From assembly GCA_003278895.1 (NCBI GenBank), contig QCCO01000001.1, positions 146,566 through 210,565 of the forward strand: a stretch of 64,000 nt of DNA, written 5' to 3'. The notes under the pieces were generated by a model. It saw nothing but the letters and a program-made list of their open reading frames with translations. It was not told the origin of the DNA and did no database searches. Below are positions 47,651 to 61,754 of the stretch, in pieces. Within the stretch, counting starts at the first letter, position 1; the number at the start of each line of letters is the position of its first letter. Origin of the DNA: Prochlorococcus sp. AG-347-L19 (lineage in GTDB: Bacteria > Cyanobacteriota > Cyanobacteriia > PCC-6307 > Cyanobiaceae). The position numbers and the translations under genes are program-made.

Positions 47651-48462
47651 CTTTCACAAACATGAGATGCATCTTCAGCTTGTTCTGCAAATTCGAATCC
47701 ATTTTTTAAACGCCATGCAAAAATCGGAGGAAGACCGGCATCTATTATTGCTTTACAAGTAAGTTCAATATCATATTCCACTTCTCTAATTTTTACTTCA
47801 TTAGTGACATCGTTATAAACAACATAAGTAGCTTTAGTTCCTCCATGTCTTGGCTCTCCAACTGAACCTGCATTTACTATTCTTCGCATCGGCAATTGAA
47901 TTTCTTTTTCTTGAGTATCTTTGGGAACAGCATTTTTGATCTTTACAGCAATTGAACCATCTGCTAATTCGCGAATATAAGGTTGGTGAGTATGACCACA
48001 AAATAGAATCTCTGCTCTGGCATTTTCAACTCTCTCAAGAGCTGCGAATGCATCCATATCGGGTAGAAGATATTCATGTTGACTATTAGGACTACCATGA
48101 ACAAAAAGACACTTATCTTTACGTATTGAGTAGGGTAGATTAGCTAGATAATCCTTATTTTCTGTAGTTAATTTATCTGTAGTCCATTGATGAGCAAAAT
48201 GACCTCTTTTTTCAGCAAGCTGAGAAGGATAACTACAATCGCAAGCATCTAATCCATCAACAACGTCTTCGTCCCAACATCCCTGACAAGTAGGAATTTC
48301 TTTATCTCTTATTAACTCAATAACCTCATTAGGTTGAGGACCATAACCCACTAGATCTCCAAGACAGGTAATATTTGTAATTCCTTGGAGTTCAATATCT
48401 TTTAAGACAGCCTCTACTGCAGGTAGATTTGCATGTAAACATGAGATGACAGCTTGATTCAT
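47647..48462 (-). CDS. metallophosphoesterase family protein, divergent active site
   Basis: AVISCLHANLPAVEAVL; CLGDLVGYGPQPNEVIELI; GCWDEDVV; FVHGSPN; FCGHTHQP. Confidence 0.85.
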   Translation of the reverse strand: MNQAVISCLHANLPAVEAVLKDIELQGITNITCLGDLVGYGPQPNEVIELIRDKEIPTCQGCWDEDVVDGLDACDCSYPSQLAEKRGHFAHQWTTDKLTTENKDYLANLPYSIRKDKCLFVHGSPNSQHEYLLPDMDAFAALERVENARAEILFCGHTHQPYIRELADGSIAVKIKNAVPKDTQEKEIQLPMRRIVNAGSVGEPRHGGTKATYVVYNDVTNEVKIREVEYDIELTCKAIIDAGLPPIFAWRLKNGFEFAEQAEDASHVCER

Positions 48463-48469
48463 TTTTAAG

Positions 48470-49252
48470 TTAACGGCGAGCAGTTTGTAATTGTGAATTT
48501 CTAAGTGAAGTTTGATGATGATCTAGTACAGCATCATTAAGAAGGCAATTATGAATCGTTGCTTTTATTGACTCGAAGTTTAAATTTTTCCCTTGTATAA
48601 CAATTTCAGAACATCTTTCTGGTCTTCCATTAAGAGGGGCAACTTGGTTTAATGTTTGATATTGAGATCCTTGCTGACTGACTATCCAATTAAACAAGAT
48701 GTAACGCCCATCAGGTAAGTTCATTAATGCTTTTGCTCTATATACATCCCCATAAGCACCATTAACTAATTCAAACCAAAAAGTATTCAAGCTTGCAGGA
48801 TCCCAAATATGCTTTTGAAGATCAAGGCTTATTGATTCAATTTCTCTAAAATCTAAAGTATCTTTAATTGATAATTCTGGATCTCTACCAAAATGAAGAT
48901 ATCTATTTGGCTGGAGATTATATTTTTCAAGTTCATTAATAATTCTCAGATCAACTCCATTAATACCCTGAGATTTAGGTATAAAAAATTGTGGAAATTC
49001 AATAATAATAAAAATGTTTTCTTTATCTTTCTCTGATATTGAGTTTGAAATAGATAAGTCTAATAAGTTAGGAATTTGATCTTTCAAAAAAGCAAAATCA
49101 ATTTTTGAATTTATTGCTTGCTCTAAATTAATTTCGGAATATCCTCCTAGACGTAAGTAACCACAATTACCAGAATAATTCTTAAAAGTATTTAGTATCC
49201 AATTTGTCTTACCGCATCCTGGCGAACCTGATATTAAACAGACTTGACTCAT
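48470..49252 (-). CDS. CobW-like (COG0523-type) P-loop protein
   Basis: CLISGSPGCGKTNWI; C-terminal GDVYRAKALMNLPDGRYILFNW. Confidence 0.75.
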   Translation of the reverse strand: MSQVCLISGSPGCGKTNWILNTFKNYSGNCGYLRLGGYSEINLEQAINSKIDFAFLKDQIPNLLDLSISNSISEKDKENIFIIIEFPQFFIPKSQGINGVDLRIINELEKYNLQPNRYLHFGRDPELSIKDTLDFREIESISLDLQKHIWDPASLNTFWFELVNGAYGDVYRAKALMNLPDGRYILFNWIVSQQGSQYQTLNQVAPLNGRPERCSEIVIQGKNLNFESIKATIHNCLLNDAVLDHHQTSLRNSQLQTARR

Positions 49253-49291
49253 AAAAAAATACTACCTAATGTATAAAATTTACACCAATAT

Positions 49292-49310
49292 GAAAATGAA
49301 AATCATTTCT
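49292..49310 (-). promoter_or_regulatory. Fur/Zur-like box upstream of CobW-like operon
   Basis: GAAAATGAAAATCATTTCT, 15/19 by eye to Fur consensus GATAATGATAATCATTATC. Confidence 0.55.
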
Positions 49311-49501
49311 GTTTTCGATTTTAAATATTTATTTTTTGATTTAAGTGATAAAAACATTAATATTTAGAGAATTAATTACTCCATACCAACCATCACTTTC
49401 CTAAATAGATAATTTGATGGATAATTAACCTAGATTTGAACGTTTTTAATATTCTGTTCACACACCGTTCACACATTGTAATTTTCTTCTAAATTATTGA
49501 T

Positions 49502-49960
49502 ATGACTGAAATAAACTACTGGCTAATGAAGAGTGAGCCTGATGCCTACAGCATAGATACTTTAAAAAATGAAGGCGTAACTTTATGGGACGGAATAAGA
49601 AATTATCAGGCTAGAAATTTTATGAGAAAAATGAATAAAGGAGATAAGGTTTTTTTCTATCATTCGAACTGTAAACCCCCAGGTATTGTGGGACTTATGG
49701 AGGTAATAGATTTAAATATTGTTGATCCTACTCAATTTGATAAAAATTCAAAATATTTTGATCCAAAATCGAAACCAGATAATCCAAGATGGGATTGTGT
49801 AAAAGTAAAATTTAAATCTAAGTCAGATAAAATTTTAAGTTTACCTGAATTGAAGATTTTATTTAATGAAGATGAGTTATTAGTCGTAAAAAAAGGGAAT
49901 AGGTTATCTATATTACCTGTCAAAAATGATATTGCAAAAATACTACTGGGAAAAATATGA
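49502..49960 (+). CDS. EVE-domain protein
   Basis: MTEINYWLMKSEPDAYSIDTLKNEGVTLWDGIRNYQARNFMRKMNKGDKVFFYHSNCKPPGIVGLMEV. Confidence 0.9.
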   Translation: MTEINYWLMKSEPDAYSIDTLKNEGVTLWDGIRNYQARNFMRKMNKGDKVFFYHSNCKPPGIVGLMEVIDLNIVDPTQFDKNSKYFDPKSKPDNPRWDCVKVKFKSKSDKILSLPELKILFNEDELLVVKKGNRLSILPVKNDIAKILLGKI

Positions 49961-49967
49961 AAAATTT

Positions 49968-50219
49968 TTAGTCCTTAAAATTCATTGAGAACATATTGCC
50001 AATATAGAGTCTCGTTAAATGCCTATTTTGAAATCCTTTTTGCATCAAAAATCCTGCAATAGCAGCTTGCAATATCCTGTATTGATCCCAGTTAGGATGC
50101 TCCTCAACAAATTCTTTCATAGCCATTTGAAGATTTTCTTGAAGTTCACATTTGAAACTTATTACTTCATCATTATGATTTAGAACTTTTGAATTTCCGT
50201 AGTTATCTAACTCTTTCAT
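49968..50219 (-). CDS. DUF2811-like protein
   Basis: VSFKCELQENLQMAMKEFVEEHPNWDQYRILQAAIAGFLMQKG; start revised to MKELDNYG. Confidence 0.75.
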   Translation of the reverse strand: MKELDNYGNSKVLNHNDEVISFKCELQENLQMAMKEFVEEHPNWDQYRILQAAIAGFLMQKGFQNRHLTRLYIGNMFSMNFKD

Positions 50220-50532
50220 ATTGAAAAAACTTGTTTGAAATTTAAATCTACAAAATCTAGTTTTCTCCAAAATTATTAAATCGTCAACAAGCATTATTAA
50301 GAAACAGTCTCAGGTAATAGAATAATGAGAATCTAGTCATAGTGTGGAGGATCATGGAAATTAATTTTATAAAATTAAATCTTACTGAAATATAAAGATT
50401 TATATAAAATCAGAAGTTTTCCACATGCTTTAGATCAGTAGATATTTTTTAAAAAAATGCTGTGGAAAAGATGTGTAAAAAATTTTTTTAAAGGGGGAAA
50501 TATTTTCTAAAAATTCCAATTTTATTTATCTT

Positions 50533-50904
50533 TTAATCCATTGATTCCCACATGTTTTTTATTTCATAAAATAAATTTTGTGCAATTGGTATCGGCCAAT
50601 ACATTTCGAAAGATCTAGTTTGGTCTTGACTTTCAAAAACAAACCTTAAACTCCATTCATTCTTTTTCCCCTCTAATCGTATAAACCAAGGGAGTTGTTC
50701 TAATTCTAAAATTATAGATTCTTCATCCATTAGTTCATCCTTGATAACCAATAGTTGTTCATTAATTCTTAAGAGTAGAAGGTAAAGTGAATAGAATTCA
50801 CTTTTTTGTAACTCAATTGCCCAATTATCAACACCAATCAAAAAGCAAAATTTGCCTTTTTTAAAATCTCTATGTAATCTCCAACCTTTTTGGTCTTTTA
50901 CCAA
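50533..50904 (-). CDS. DUF1818-like conserved cyanobacterial protein
   Basis: GWRLHRDFKKGKFCFLIGVDNWAIELQKSEF. Confidence 0.7.
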   Translation of the reverse strand: MVKDQKGWRLHRDFKKGKFCFLIGVDNWAIELQKSEFYSLYLLLLRINEQLLVIKDELMDEESIILELEQLPWFIRLEGKKNEWSLRFVFESQDQTRSFEMYWPIPIAQNLFYEIKNMWESMD

Positions 50905-50906
50905 AA

Positions 50907-51143
50907 TTAGCCTGGAAGTAAATCTGGTTGATCTTGTTCATCGCTTAGCTCAATAATTGACCTTTGAACAGGTTTAATAGTTGACTCCTCTAGTAAGCCA
51001 TCAAAATCATCAAAACGTCTTTGTTTAGCTCTGAAAGCAATTTTCACTGTCGTTAAATATCTATTAGTTGATTTTCTTATTAAGCTCTCGCCTCTTTTTG
51101 CAAGATCATTAGAATCAATTCCTGGATTATTTGATATGTTCAT
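50907..51143 (-). CDS. rpoZ: RNA polymerase omega subunit
   Basis: [37 protein letters not shown]. Confidence 0.8.
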   Translation of the reverse strand: MNISNNPGIDSNDLAKRGESLIRKSTNRYLTTVKIAFRAKQRRFDDFDGLLEESTIKPVQRSIIELSDEQDQPDLLPG

Positions 51144-51240
51144 TAAAAAATTTTTTTTACTATAAAATAATCTTACAATTTATTGGACCATTTCAAAACA
51201 TAAATTACAAAAAGAACTTAATTGATTCAAACAATATCTT

Positions 51241-52809
51241 ATGGATGAAAGTTTAACTGGAACACTTGCTATCGATTTAGGCAACACTAATACTGTAATA
51301 GCTTTTCAAGATCAAAAAGATATAAATTCTATCCTAGTTGAAATACCAAATATTACATCATCTCCAGGAGTTATTCCTACAGCAGTTTGGTTCGAGGAAC
51401 CTTCAAAAGTTTCTAAAATTGGTAAAAGTGCTCTAAAGATGAGGGGCAACTCGAATTCTGATTTGTTTTTTCATTCGAACTTTAAAAGATTAATTGGAAA
51501 TTCTATTGAAAAAATTGAGCAAAAAAATATTTTAAACCCCAATGAATGTGGCAAAAAATTTTTTCAAATATTGTGGGCAAGCATTCCCAATAAGTATCAG
51601 ATCAAAAGGCTTGTTTTAACTGCTCCAATAGATACATATAAGGGTTACAGAGAATGGTTAGTTAACCTTTGCGAGGAAATATCTGTAGACGAAATAGCAC
51701 TTGTTGATGAGCCTACTGCAGCAAGTTTAGGAATAAATACGCCATTTGGCTCAAAAGTTATGACATTAGATATTGGAGGAAGTACAATCGATATGAATAT
51801 CGTCAAAATAGAAGGAGGAGAAGGAAAATCTGGTCCAATAGCCGAACTATTAAAATTTAAGGGAACTGATATAAGCTCAATTTCAAAACAAAAAATCAGG
51901 TGTGCCGAAATAATTGGGAAAACAGGCTCAAAAATTGGTGGAAAAGATATTGATCAATGGATAGTTGATTATTTTATTCCAGGTAATAATTATGCAAATA
52001 ATCTTTTAAAGGCAGAAGAAATAAAATGTAAACTCAGTTCATCTGCAATCAAATATGAAAATAAATATCCGATAAAATTATTTACCGAGCAAAATCAAGA
52101 GAAGGTTTTCTACCTAAGTAAAGAAATATTTGAGAAAATACTTATTGAAAATAATCTTCTTAATCACTTTAACTCTTTACTAAAAGATTTATTAAATCAA
52201 GCAAGAGGAAAATTTTGCACGGTTGACGACTTAAATTCAATTGTTTTGGTTGGTGGAGGAACTCAAATACCATTGATAAAAGAATGGCTAACAAAAAAGA
52301 TTTCAAAAATTCAAATAAAATCGCCGCCTCCTATCGAATCAATAGCTTTGGGAGCTTTAGCAATGACCCCAGGGGTAAAAATTAAAGACGTATTAAACAA
52401 AGGATTATCCATAAGATTATTTAATAAAAGAGAACAAAAACACTTTTGGCATCCTATTTTTTGCAAAGGTCAAACATGGCCAACAGAAAACTCATTTAAA
52501 CTGATCCTTCAAGCCAGTAAAAGTAATCAAAAAATATTTGAAATTATAATTGGAGAGACACATAAAGAGAGGGAATATGATGTTATTTTCGAAAATGGAT
52601 TACCAAAATTATCAGAGGTGCAAAATGAAGAAGAAATTATAAAATGGGATAAAAAACCACTCAAAATAGTATTAAAAAATAAATCTAATATTGGTGAAGA
52701 CAACTTAAAACTTTTCTTTAAAATTACTAAAAGTGCTAATTTACTAGTTGAGTGTTTTGACATTCAAGATGAATTCTTAGGAGAATATAATTTAGGAAAT
52801 ATCTATTAA
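51241..52809 (+). CDS. Hsp70-family (DnaK-like) protein
   Basis: LAIDLGNTNTVIAF; LVDEPTAASLGI; TLDIGGSTIDM; VLVGGGTQIPL. Confidence 0.9.
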   Translation: MDESLTGTLAIDLGNTNTVIAFQDQKDINSILVEIPNITSSPGVIPTAVWFEEPSKVSKIGKSALKMRGNSNSDLFFHSNFKRLIGNSIEKIEQKNILNPNECGKKFFQILWASIPNKYQIKRLVLTAPIDTYKGYREWLVNLCEEISVDEIALVDEPTAASLGINTPFGSKVMTLDIGGSTIDMNIVKIEGGEGKSGPIAELLKFKGTDISSISKQKIRCAEIIGKTGSKIGGKDIDQWIVDYFIPGNNYANNLLKAEEIKCKLSSSAIKYENKYPIKLFTEQNQEKVFYLSKEIFEKILIENNLLNHFNSLLKDLLNQARGKFCTVDDLNSIVLVGGGTQIPLIKEWLTKKISKIQIKSPPPIESIALGALAMTPGVKIKDVLNKGLSIRLFNKREQKHFWHPIFCKGQTWPTENSFKLILQASKSNQKIFEIIIGETHKEREYDVIFENGLPKLSEVQNEEEIIKWDKKPLKIVLKNKSNIGEDNLKLFFKITKSANLLVECFDIQDEFLGEYNLGNIY

Positions 52810-52816
52810 AATCAAG

Positions 52817-53353
52817 CTATTCAAGAAAAACCCCTTCTTCATTATCAATATTATTTAAACGTAGGCTAATACTTTCAATTTTACTAGTTGGCACTTTTTT
52901 ACCACAAAAATCTGGTTGAATAGGCAATTCTCTATGACCTCTATCTACCATTACTAAAACCATTACTCTTTGAGGTCTGCCCCATGAATATAAAGCATCC
53001 ATTGCAGCTCTAATTGTTCTGCCAGTATAAATAACATCATCTATTAAAAGAATTTCTTTTTGCTCTATAGGAGTTGGGATATCTGCAGCTTTTATCAGGC
53101 GAGTACCAACTCTATTTTGATCATCTCTATAAAAAGTTGGATCAATTGTTCCTTTTTTAACTCTTAAACCTGTCCTAGAAAATAATTCCTTTTCTAGCAC
53201 CTCGGTCAACTCAATTCCTCTAGTCGGAATTCCAACCAATAGAAGGTTTTCTAGGTTTTTAACTTTTTCTATAATTTCGGAAGTTAAACGTGAAATAGTT
53301 TTTCTAAGCTCAACTTCAGTAAGTATTACGATCTTTTTTGTTTTCTTGGACAT
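52817..53353 (-). CDS. pyrR: bifunctional pyr operon regulator/uracil phosphoribosyltransferase
   Basis: VLIGIPTRG-like LLVGIPTRGIEL; EILLIDDVIYTGRTIRAAMDAL. Confidence 0.9.
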   Translation of the reverse strand: MSKKTKKIVILTEVELRKTISRLTSEIIEKVKNLENLLLVGIPTRGIELTEVLEKELFSRTGLRVKKGTIDPTFYRDDQNRVGTRLIKAADIPTPIEQKEILLIDDVIYTGRTIRAAMDALYSWGRPQRVMVLVMVDRGHRELPIQPDFCGKKVPTSKIESISLRLNNIDNEEGVFLE

Positions 53354-53490
53354 AATTTGTCAATAAATAAAAATCGTCTAATGCTTTCATAAATTAGCAA
53401 AAGCTAACTATTTTAAATATAAATTGTTAAAGAGTAACGTTTGAAGCTAGATTTAAGGTTGGATCAGTTAAAAATGAATTTGATCTAAAT

Positions 53491-55113
53491 ATGTCAAAGA
53501 TTAGCAGCAAAAATATAAAAAGATTAAGTGTTCCTCAGAGCCCTGTAGTTCTCGCGATACTTGATGGATGGGGATATCGACAAGAAAAATCAAATAATGC
53601 TATTAAAAGTGCCAATACACCAATAATGGATTCATTGTGGCATGCTTATCCCCACACACTAATAAATGCTAGTGGATCTGATGTAGGCCTCCCAGATGGT
53701 CAAATGGGCAACTCAGAGGTAGGGCACCTCACCATTGGTTCGGGAAGAATAATACAACAAGAACTTGTAAGGATTTCAAATATTGTAAAAAATAATCAAT
53801 TAGGATTGGTTAATGAGTTAAAAGAGATGGCTGACTCATTAAAGAAAAATAATTCTACTTTGCATATCACAGGATTATGTTCTGATGGAGGCGTTCATAG
53901 CCATATTGATCATTTGTTAGGTTTAATAAAATGGGCATCTGAGAATGAAATAAAAAAAGTTGCAATCCATATTATTACCGATGGAAGAGATACTCCTGCA
54001 AAAAGTGCCTCTAAATATCTAAATCAAATAGAATCGTGTATAAAAAAATTTAACACAGGCGAAATCGCTTCCATATGTGGAAGATACTGGATAATGGATA
54101 GAAATCTTTTATGGGATAGAACAGAAAAAGCATATAATAATTTGACTGATCCAGATATTCAAATAACAAATATTTCTCCTCAGGATTATATAGAAAAAAG
54201 TTATGACGAAGACATAACCGATGAATTTATAGAGCCTATACGAATTTCTGAAAATTATCTTAAGGATGGGGATGGTTTGATTTGCTTTAACTTTCGTCCA
54301 GACAGAGCAAGACAAATAGTCAAATCCCTTTCAAGTAAAGATTTCTCAGAATTTGGAAGAAAAAATTCTCCAAATCTTGATTTTGTAACTTTTACTCAGT
54401 ATGATCCGAGCTTTCCAGTTAAAGTTGCATTTCCTCCTGAATCGCTCAATAACTTTATAGGCCAAATAGTTTCAGAAAACGGACTTAAACAATATCGAAC
54501 CGCGGAAACTGAAAAATATCCCCATGTAACATACTTTTTCAATGGAGGTGTCGAAATTCCTTTACCTGGGGAAGAGAGACATTTGATTCCATCTCCAAGA
54601 GTCGCAACTTATGATATGGAACCCGAAATGTCTGCCGAGGAATTAACTATTAGTTGCTCTAAAGCAATTAAAAGCGGGAATTATGCTTTCGTTGTAATTA
54701 ATTTTGCCAATCCTGATATGGTTGGTCATACAGGAAACATGGATGCAACAATTAAAGCTATAGAAAAAGTAGATAAATGTATAGGTCAAATAGTTAATGC
54801 TACTGGAGAAATGGGTGGAAGCATTCTTATTACAGCAGATCATGGTAACGCAGAGGTAATGAAAGGACCTGAAGGTGAACCATGGACAGCTCACACAATA
54901 AATAAAGTTCCATTAATTTTGATTGAAGGTGAAAAAAGAAAAATACCAAATATGGGAAATGAAATTAATTTAAGAGATAATGCCGGCTTAGCTGATATTG
55001 CACCCACTTTATTGCAATTATTGAATCTCCCAATACCAATAGAAATGACAGGTAAATCACTTATTCAAGAAATTGAATTAAAAGGTTATAATAAAGTCAT
55101 TCAACACGTCTAA
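53491..55113 (+). CDS. gpmI: 2,3-bisphosphoglycerate-independent phosphoglycerate mutase
   Basis: [33 protein letters not shown]. Confidence 0.95.
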   Translation: MSKISSKNIKRLSVPQSPVVLAILDGWGYRQEKSNNAIKSANTPIMDSLWHAYPHTLINASGSDVGLPDGQMGNSEVGHLTIGSGRIIQQELVRISNIVKNNQLGLVNELKEMADSLKKNNSTLHITGLCSDGGVHSHIDHLLGLIKWASENEIKKVAIHIITDGRDTPAKSASKYLNQIESCIKKFNTGEIASICGRYWIMDRNLLWDRTEKAYNNLTDPDIQITNISPQDYIEKSYDEDITDEFIEPIRISENYLKDGDGLICFNFRPDRARQIVKSLSSKDFSEFGRKNSPNLDFVTFTQYDPSFPVKVAFPPESLNNFIGQIVSENGLKQYRTAETEKYPHVTYFFNGGVEIPLPGEERHLIPSPRVATYDMEPEMSAEELTISCSKAIKSGNYAFVVINFANPDMVGHTGNMDATIKAIEKVDKCIGQIVNATGEMGGSILITADHGNAEVMKGPEGEPWTAHTINKVPLILIEGEKRKIPNMGNEINLRDNAGLADIAPTLLQLLNLPIPIEMTGKSLIQEIELKGYNKVIQHV

Positions 55114-55134
55114 AGTTAATAAAAGTCTTAAGCA

Positions 55135-55362
55135 ATGATTCAAATTATTAGTTGGATTTGGGTATTTTCTGGAGTTCTTCTCATTCTCTTAGTTTTACTT
55201 CATAGTCCCAAAGGAGATGGAATGGGAGGAATAGCCGCTAGTGGAAGTTCTATGTTTAACAGCGCAAGTAGCGCTGAAGCCTCTCTAAACAAAATAACTT
55301 GGACTTTTTTAGTGATTTTTTTGTCTCTCGCGATTATTCTTAGCGCTGGCTGGATTTCATAA
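55135..55362 (+). CDS. secG: preprotein translocase subunit SecG
   Basis: LLILLVLLHSPKGDGMGGI...FNSASSAEASLNKITW. Confidence 0.9.
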   Translation: MIQIISWIWVFSGVLLILLVLLHSPKGDGMGGIAASGSSMFNSASSAEASLNKITWTFLVIFLSLAIILSAGWIS

Positions 55363-55427
55363 AATTAAAAAAAAGAGATCATTTTGCATGATCCCTTTAA
55401 AAAATTTATTAAAAAACTTTTAGTTAG

Positions 55428-57092
<1,665 letters not shown>

Positions 57093-57116
57093 TTAATAAT
57101 TTTTGAAACAAATATT

Positions 57117-57428
57117 TTAGCTTACTACAGCTAAAATATCTTTTTCTGAGAGCAAGACATATTCATCTCCTCCCAATTTAATGTCTGTACCAGCGTACTT
57201 GCTGTACAAAACTTTATCGCCAATACTCACTTCTGGAGTTTGTCGAGAACCATCGTCATTAAGTTTGCCAGGGCCCACCTGAGCAACTTCTCCAACCTGT
57301 GGTTTTTCTTTAGCTGAATCAGGCAAAAGAATGCCCCCAGCAGTTTTTTCCTCAGATGCGGAAACTTTAATAAATATTCTATCTCCCAGTGGTTTTACTG
57401 TAGAGACTGTAAGTGAAACAGCTGCCAT
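57117..57428 (-). CDS. groS: co-chaperonin GroES
   Basis: [37 protein letters not shown]. Confidence 0.97.
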
Positions 57429-57644
57429 AGATTAATGGAGGATCATGATTGAGACGCTTTGCGTCATAAAAATGGAAAGAGAAATTCTCAGTCCGTATCA
57501 TCAACAACATAATCTGCAAAGTGTCAATTCAACCATACTCAAACTGTGCGGGTGGCCGAACCCATTTAACGAATCTACCCATGAGGTGGTAGTATTTTCG
57601 GATTATGAGCTGTTTAAAATCAGCTATTCATCACCAATCAATAA

Positions 57645-59108
<1,464 letters not shown>

Positions 59109-59152
59109 ATATTTGAATATGTATATATTTAACCTTCAATAATTTTAAATTA

Positions 59153-59557
59153 ATGGCAATTTCTCTAAAAGTTTTAGCTCCCAATAAAAATGTTTATCAA
59201 GGCGAAGCTGAAGAAGTAATCCTTCCTAGTACTACCGGTCAAATTGGTGTACTACCAGGACACATTTCTTTAGTTACTGCTATAGATATTGGCGTATTAA
59301 GGCTAAGAATGAATTCCCAGTGGAAGTCTATAGCTCTAATGGGAGGCTTCGCTGAAATTGAATCAGATGAAGTAATAGTTTTAGTAAATAATGCTGAAAT
59401 TGGTTCTGAAATTAATGTTCAAACTGCTGAACAAGATCTTAAAGAAGCAAAATTAGCAATAAGCAAATTTTCTGATAATGAAAAAAATCCAGAAAAAATT
59501 AAAGCCTTGAAAGAGGTTTCGAAAGCTGAGGCTAGGATTCAAGCTGCAAAGAACTAA
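59153..59557 (+). CDS. atpC: ATP synthase F1 subunit epsilon
   Basis: [31 protein letters not shown]. Confidence 0.95.
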   Translation: MAISLKVLAPNKNVYQGEAEEVILPSTTGQIGVLPGHISLVTAIDIGVLRLRMNSQWKSIALMGGFAEIESDEVIVLVNNAEIGSEINVQTAEQDLKEAKLAISKFSDNEKNPEKIKALKEVSKAEARIQAAKN

Positions 59558-59560
59558 TAT

Positions 59561-60037
59561 TTAAGCTGTTCCACAAAAAGTTACTTCGGGAAACTTTAAT
59601 TTGGCTTCTTCTAATTTTTTTGTTTTACCTTCTTCTTGCCAATAATTTATTACTTCAGTAGCTTTATTCAATATCTCTACTCTTTCGTTATCTGTAATCC
59701 AAGCTTTATTTTCTAATTCACTTTTTAATTTTTCCCAAGCATCATCTCTCGGCCAAAAATAATAAGCAGTAAGAGGGCTTGGCCCCCCACCTACTATCTG
59801 ATCCACTGCTAAAGCCACATTATCAGGTAACCACAATACCTTAATTATAAACCTTCCTTCATCAGGTTTAGGGGTGTAGCCAGTAGGTACCCCATCTTCA
59901 TCAATTGTGGCAGCTGCTAATACAGCTGTGGCGCCCATCATTCCTGAATTAGGAGAGGAATTTTTAGACTTTGGTGCACCACTATTTTTTTCCTTTTTTT
60001 CTGTTGAATCTTGATTTAACTTATCTGATGAAGTCAT
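59561..60037 (-). CDS. PSRP-3/Ycf65 family ribosomal protein
   Basis: [44 protein letters not shown]. Confidence 0.85.
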   Translation of the reverse strand: MTSSDKLNQDSTEKKEKNSGAPKSKNSSPNSGMMGATAVLAAATIDEDGVPTGYTPKPDEGRFIIKVLWLPDNVALAVDQIVGGGPSPLTAYYFWPRDDAWEKLKSELENKAWITDNERVEILNKATEVINYWQEEGKTKKLEEAKLKFPEVTFCGTA

Positions 60038-60142
60038 TCACTTATTTATGTTTAATAAATAATTTATCAGTTTATGGTCACATTTTGATTGATTTATTCA
60101 AAATTTCTTGATTTTAGTTATTGATAGCTTCTAAATAGGATT

Positions 60143-60301
60143 TTATCTATCATGAGATACTTCATAAAAATCATAAATAGTAGCTTCCAATGAATCCCAA
60201 AGATCTTTAGGGATATCGTTTTCTTCTGCGAACATGCCAAGCTGACTAGCTAAGCCTCTTGCTTGAGAAAGTTTAGAATCATATGAATTAGATTTATTCA
60301 T
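60143..60301 (-). CDS. 52-aa conserved microprotein
   Basis: MNKSNSYDSKLSQARGLASQLGMFAEENDIPKDLWDSLEATIYDFYEVSHDR. Confidence 0.6.
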   Translation of the reverse strand: MNKSNSYDSKLSQARGLASQLGMFAEENDIPKDLWDSLEATIYDFYEVSHDR

Positions 60302-60354
60302 TTTTGAGCTTTGAACTTAATAAAAATAAATCTATTCACTGGATAAGTCAAATT

Positions 60355-61680
60355 TTAAAATTCTAAATCAGAAATTTCTTTTAGTGCAGTAATACTTAAA
60401 ACTTCTGGGTTTGTATCTTTGATCAAAACATCATCTTCGATTCTGATCCCAATGCCTTTCCATCTTTCATGAATAGTGGGCTGCCCCTCTGGAATAGGAA
60501 TCCTGTCACTTATATAGATACCAGGTTCCACCGTAAGAATCATTCCATTCTGTAGTGGCACTTCATATTCCCCCATTCTGTAAGCTCCAACATCATGAAC
60601 ATCTAATCCTAGCCAATGACCAGTTCTATGCATGTAGAGATGTTTGTACGATTGGTTCTCGATTATCTCCTCAGTGCTGCCCAATAATAATCCAATTTCT
60701 TTCAATCCCTCTACTAGAACTTTTAACGCAGCATAATGAACAGCGCTAGAATTAGATCCAGTTATAGCATTCTTTATTGCAGTTTTTTGAGCACTTAAAA
60801 CAATTTCATAGATAATTTTTTGCTCTTTAGAAAATTTCCCGCTTATTGGAATAGTTCGTGTTATGTCTCCATTGTAATAATCAGTTAAGGAGCAGCCAGC
60901 ATCAACCAATAACAAATCCCCTTTATTCAATGAGGAGTTATTTGAAGTGTAATGCAAAATACATGCATTATCTCCTGAAGCAACGATAGAATTATAAGCG
61001 GGCCCTCTTGCACCTCTTTCCAAAAAGAATCCCTCTATAATACCCTGAATTTGTCTTTCATTTTGCTTAGATGAAATAGATTTTCTGACTAGTTCATGTG
61101 CTTCTGCCGAAATTTGTATGGCTTCTCTCATTCTCTTGATCTCAAATTCACTTTTAATTAATCTCATTTCATTTAAGTAAATTTCTGGAGATTCTATAGA
61201 ATTTGCGCCAGTCCCCAATCTTGAGCGATTTTCAAGTTGTTGTGAAAAAATTTCCAGTATTATTTTCTCAACCGATGGATGCTTACCAATAGAAAAAACA
61301 AGTTCGTCAGATCCATTTATGTAGGCTGGGAGTAAATCTTTTAATTCGTTTATTGAGTGAGCCTTATCAGCCTTAAACTCTTTTTCAGCGCCTTCTAAAC
61401 CCCATCTAAAGCCATGCCAGACTTCGCTTATAATATCTTTAGGAGCAACAAACATAATAAATCTCTCTCCCTTTGGCTTATGCGATAAGAAAAGAGCGAT
61501 TGCATCTGGCTCATCGAAGCCGGTTAAATACCAAAAATTACTATCTTGTCTAAACGGATATTCACAATCAGCATGATGCTTTACGAGACTAGCACCAGGG
61601 ATAATAGCAGCTTTTCCATTTAATTTATTGAGAAAGATTTCTCTTCTTTCTTCAAAAACTTTATTTTCAGGTTTAAACAT
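60355..61680 (-). CDS. pepP: Xaa-Pro aminopeptidase (aminopeptidase P)
   Basis: LLVDAGCSLTDYYNGDITRTIPISGKF; HRTGHWLGLDVHDVG; LTVEPGIYI. Confidence 0.92.
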   Translation of the reverse strand: MFKPENKVFEERREIFLNKLNGKAAIIPGASLVKHHADCEYPFRQDSNFWYLTGFDEPDAIALFLSHKPKGERFIMFVAPKDIISEVWHGFRWGLEGAEKEFKADKAHSINELKDLLPAYINGSDELVFSIGKHPSVEKIILEIFSQQLENRSRLGTGANSIESPEIYLNEMRLIKSEFEIKRMREAIQISAEAHELVRKSISSKQNERQIQGIIEGFFLERGARGPAYNSIVASGDNACILHYTSNNSSLNKGDLLLVDAGCSLTDYYNGDITRTIPISGKFSKEQKIIYEIVLSAQKTAIKNAITGSNSSAVHYAALKVLVEGLKEIGLLLGSTEEIIENQSYKHLYMHRTGHWLGLDVHDVGAYRMGEYEVPLQNGMILTVEPGIYISDRIPIPEGQPTIHERWKGIGIRIEDDVLIKDTNPEVLSITALKEISDLEF

Positions 61681-61754
61681 AGATTGTGTATTGGCGTGTT
61701 TTAAAAAAAAATGGAAGAATGAATTAATACAGATTTAATAACTAATCTATTTTA

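Noticed and set aside
54109-54894. Minus-strand ORFs inside gpmI
   Set aside because: Antisense shadows
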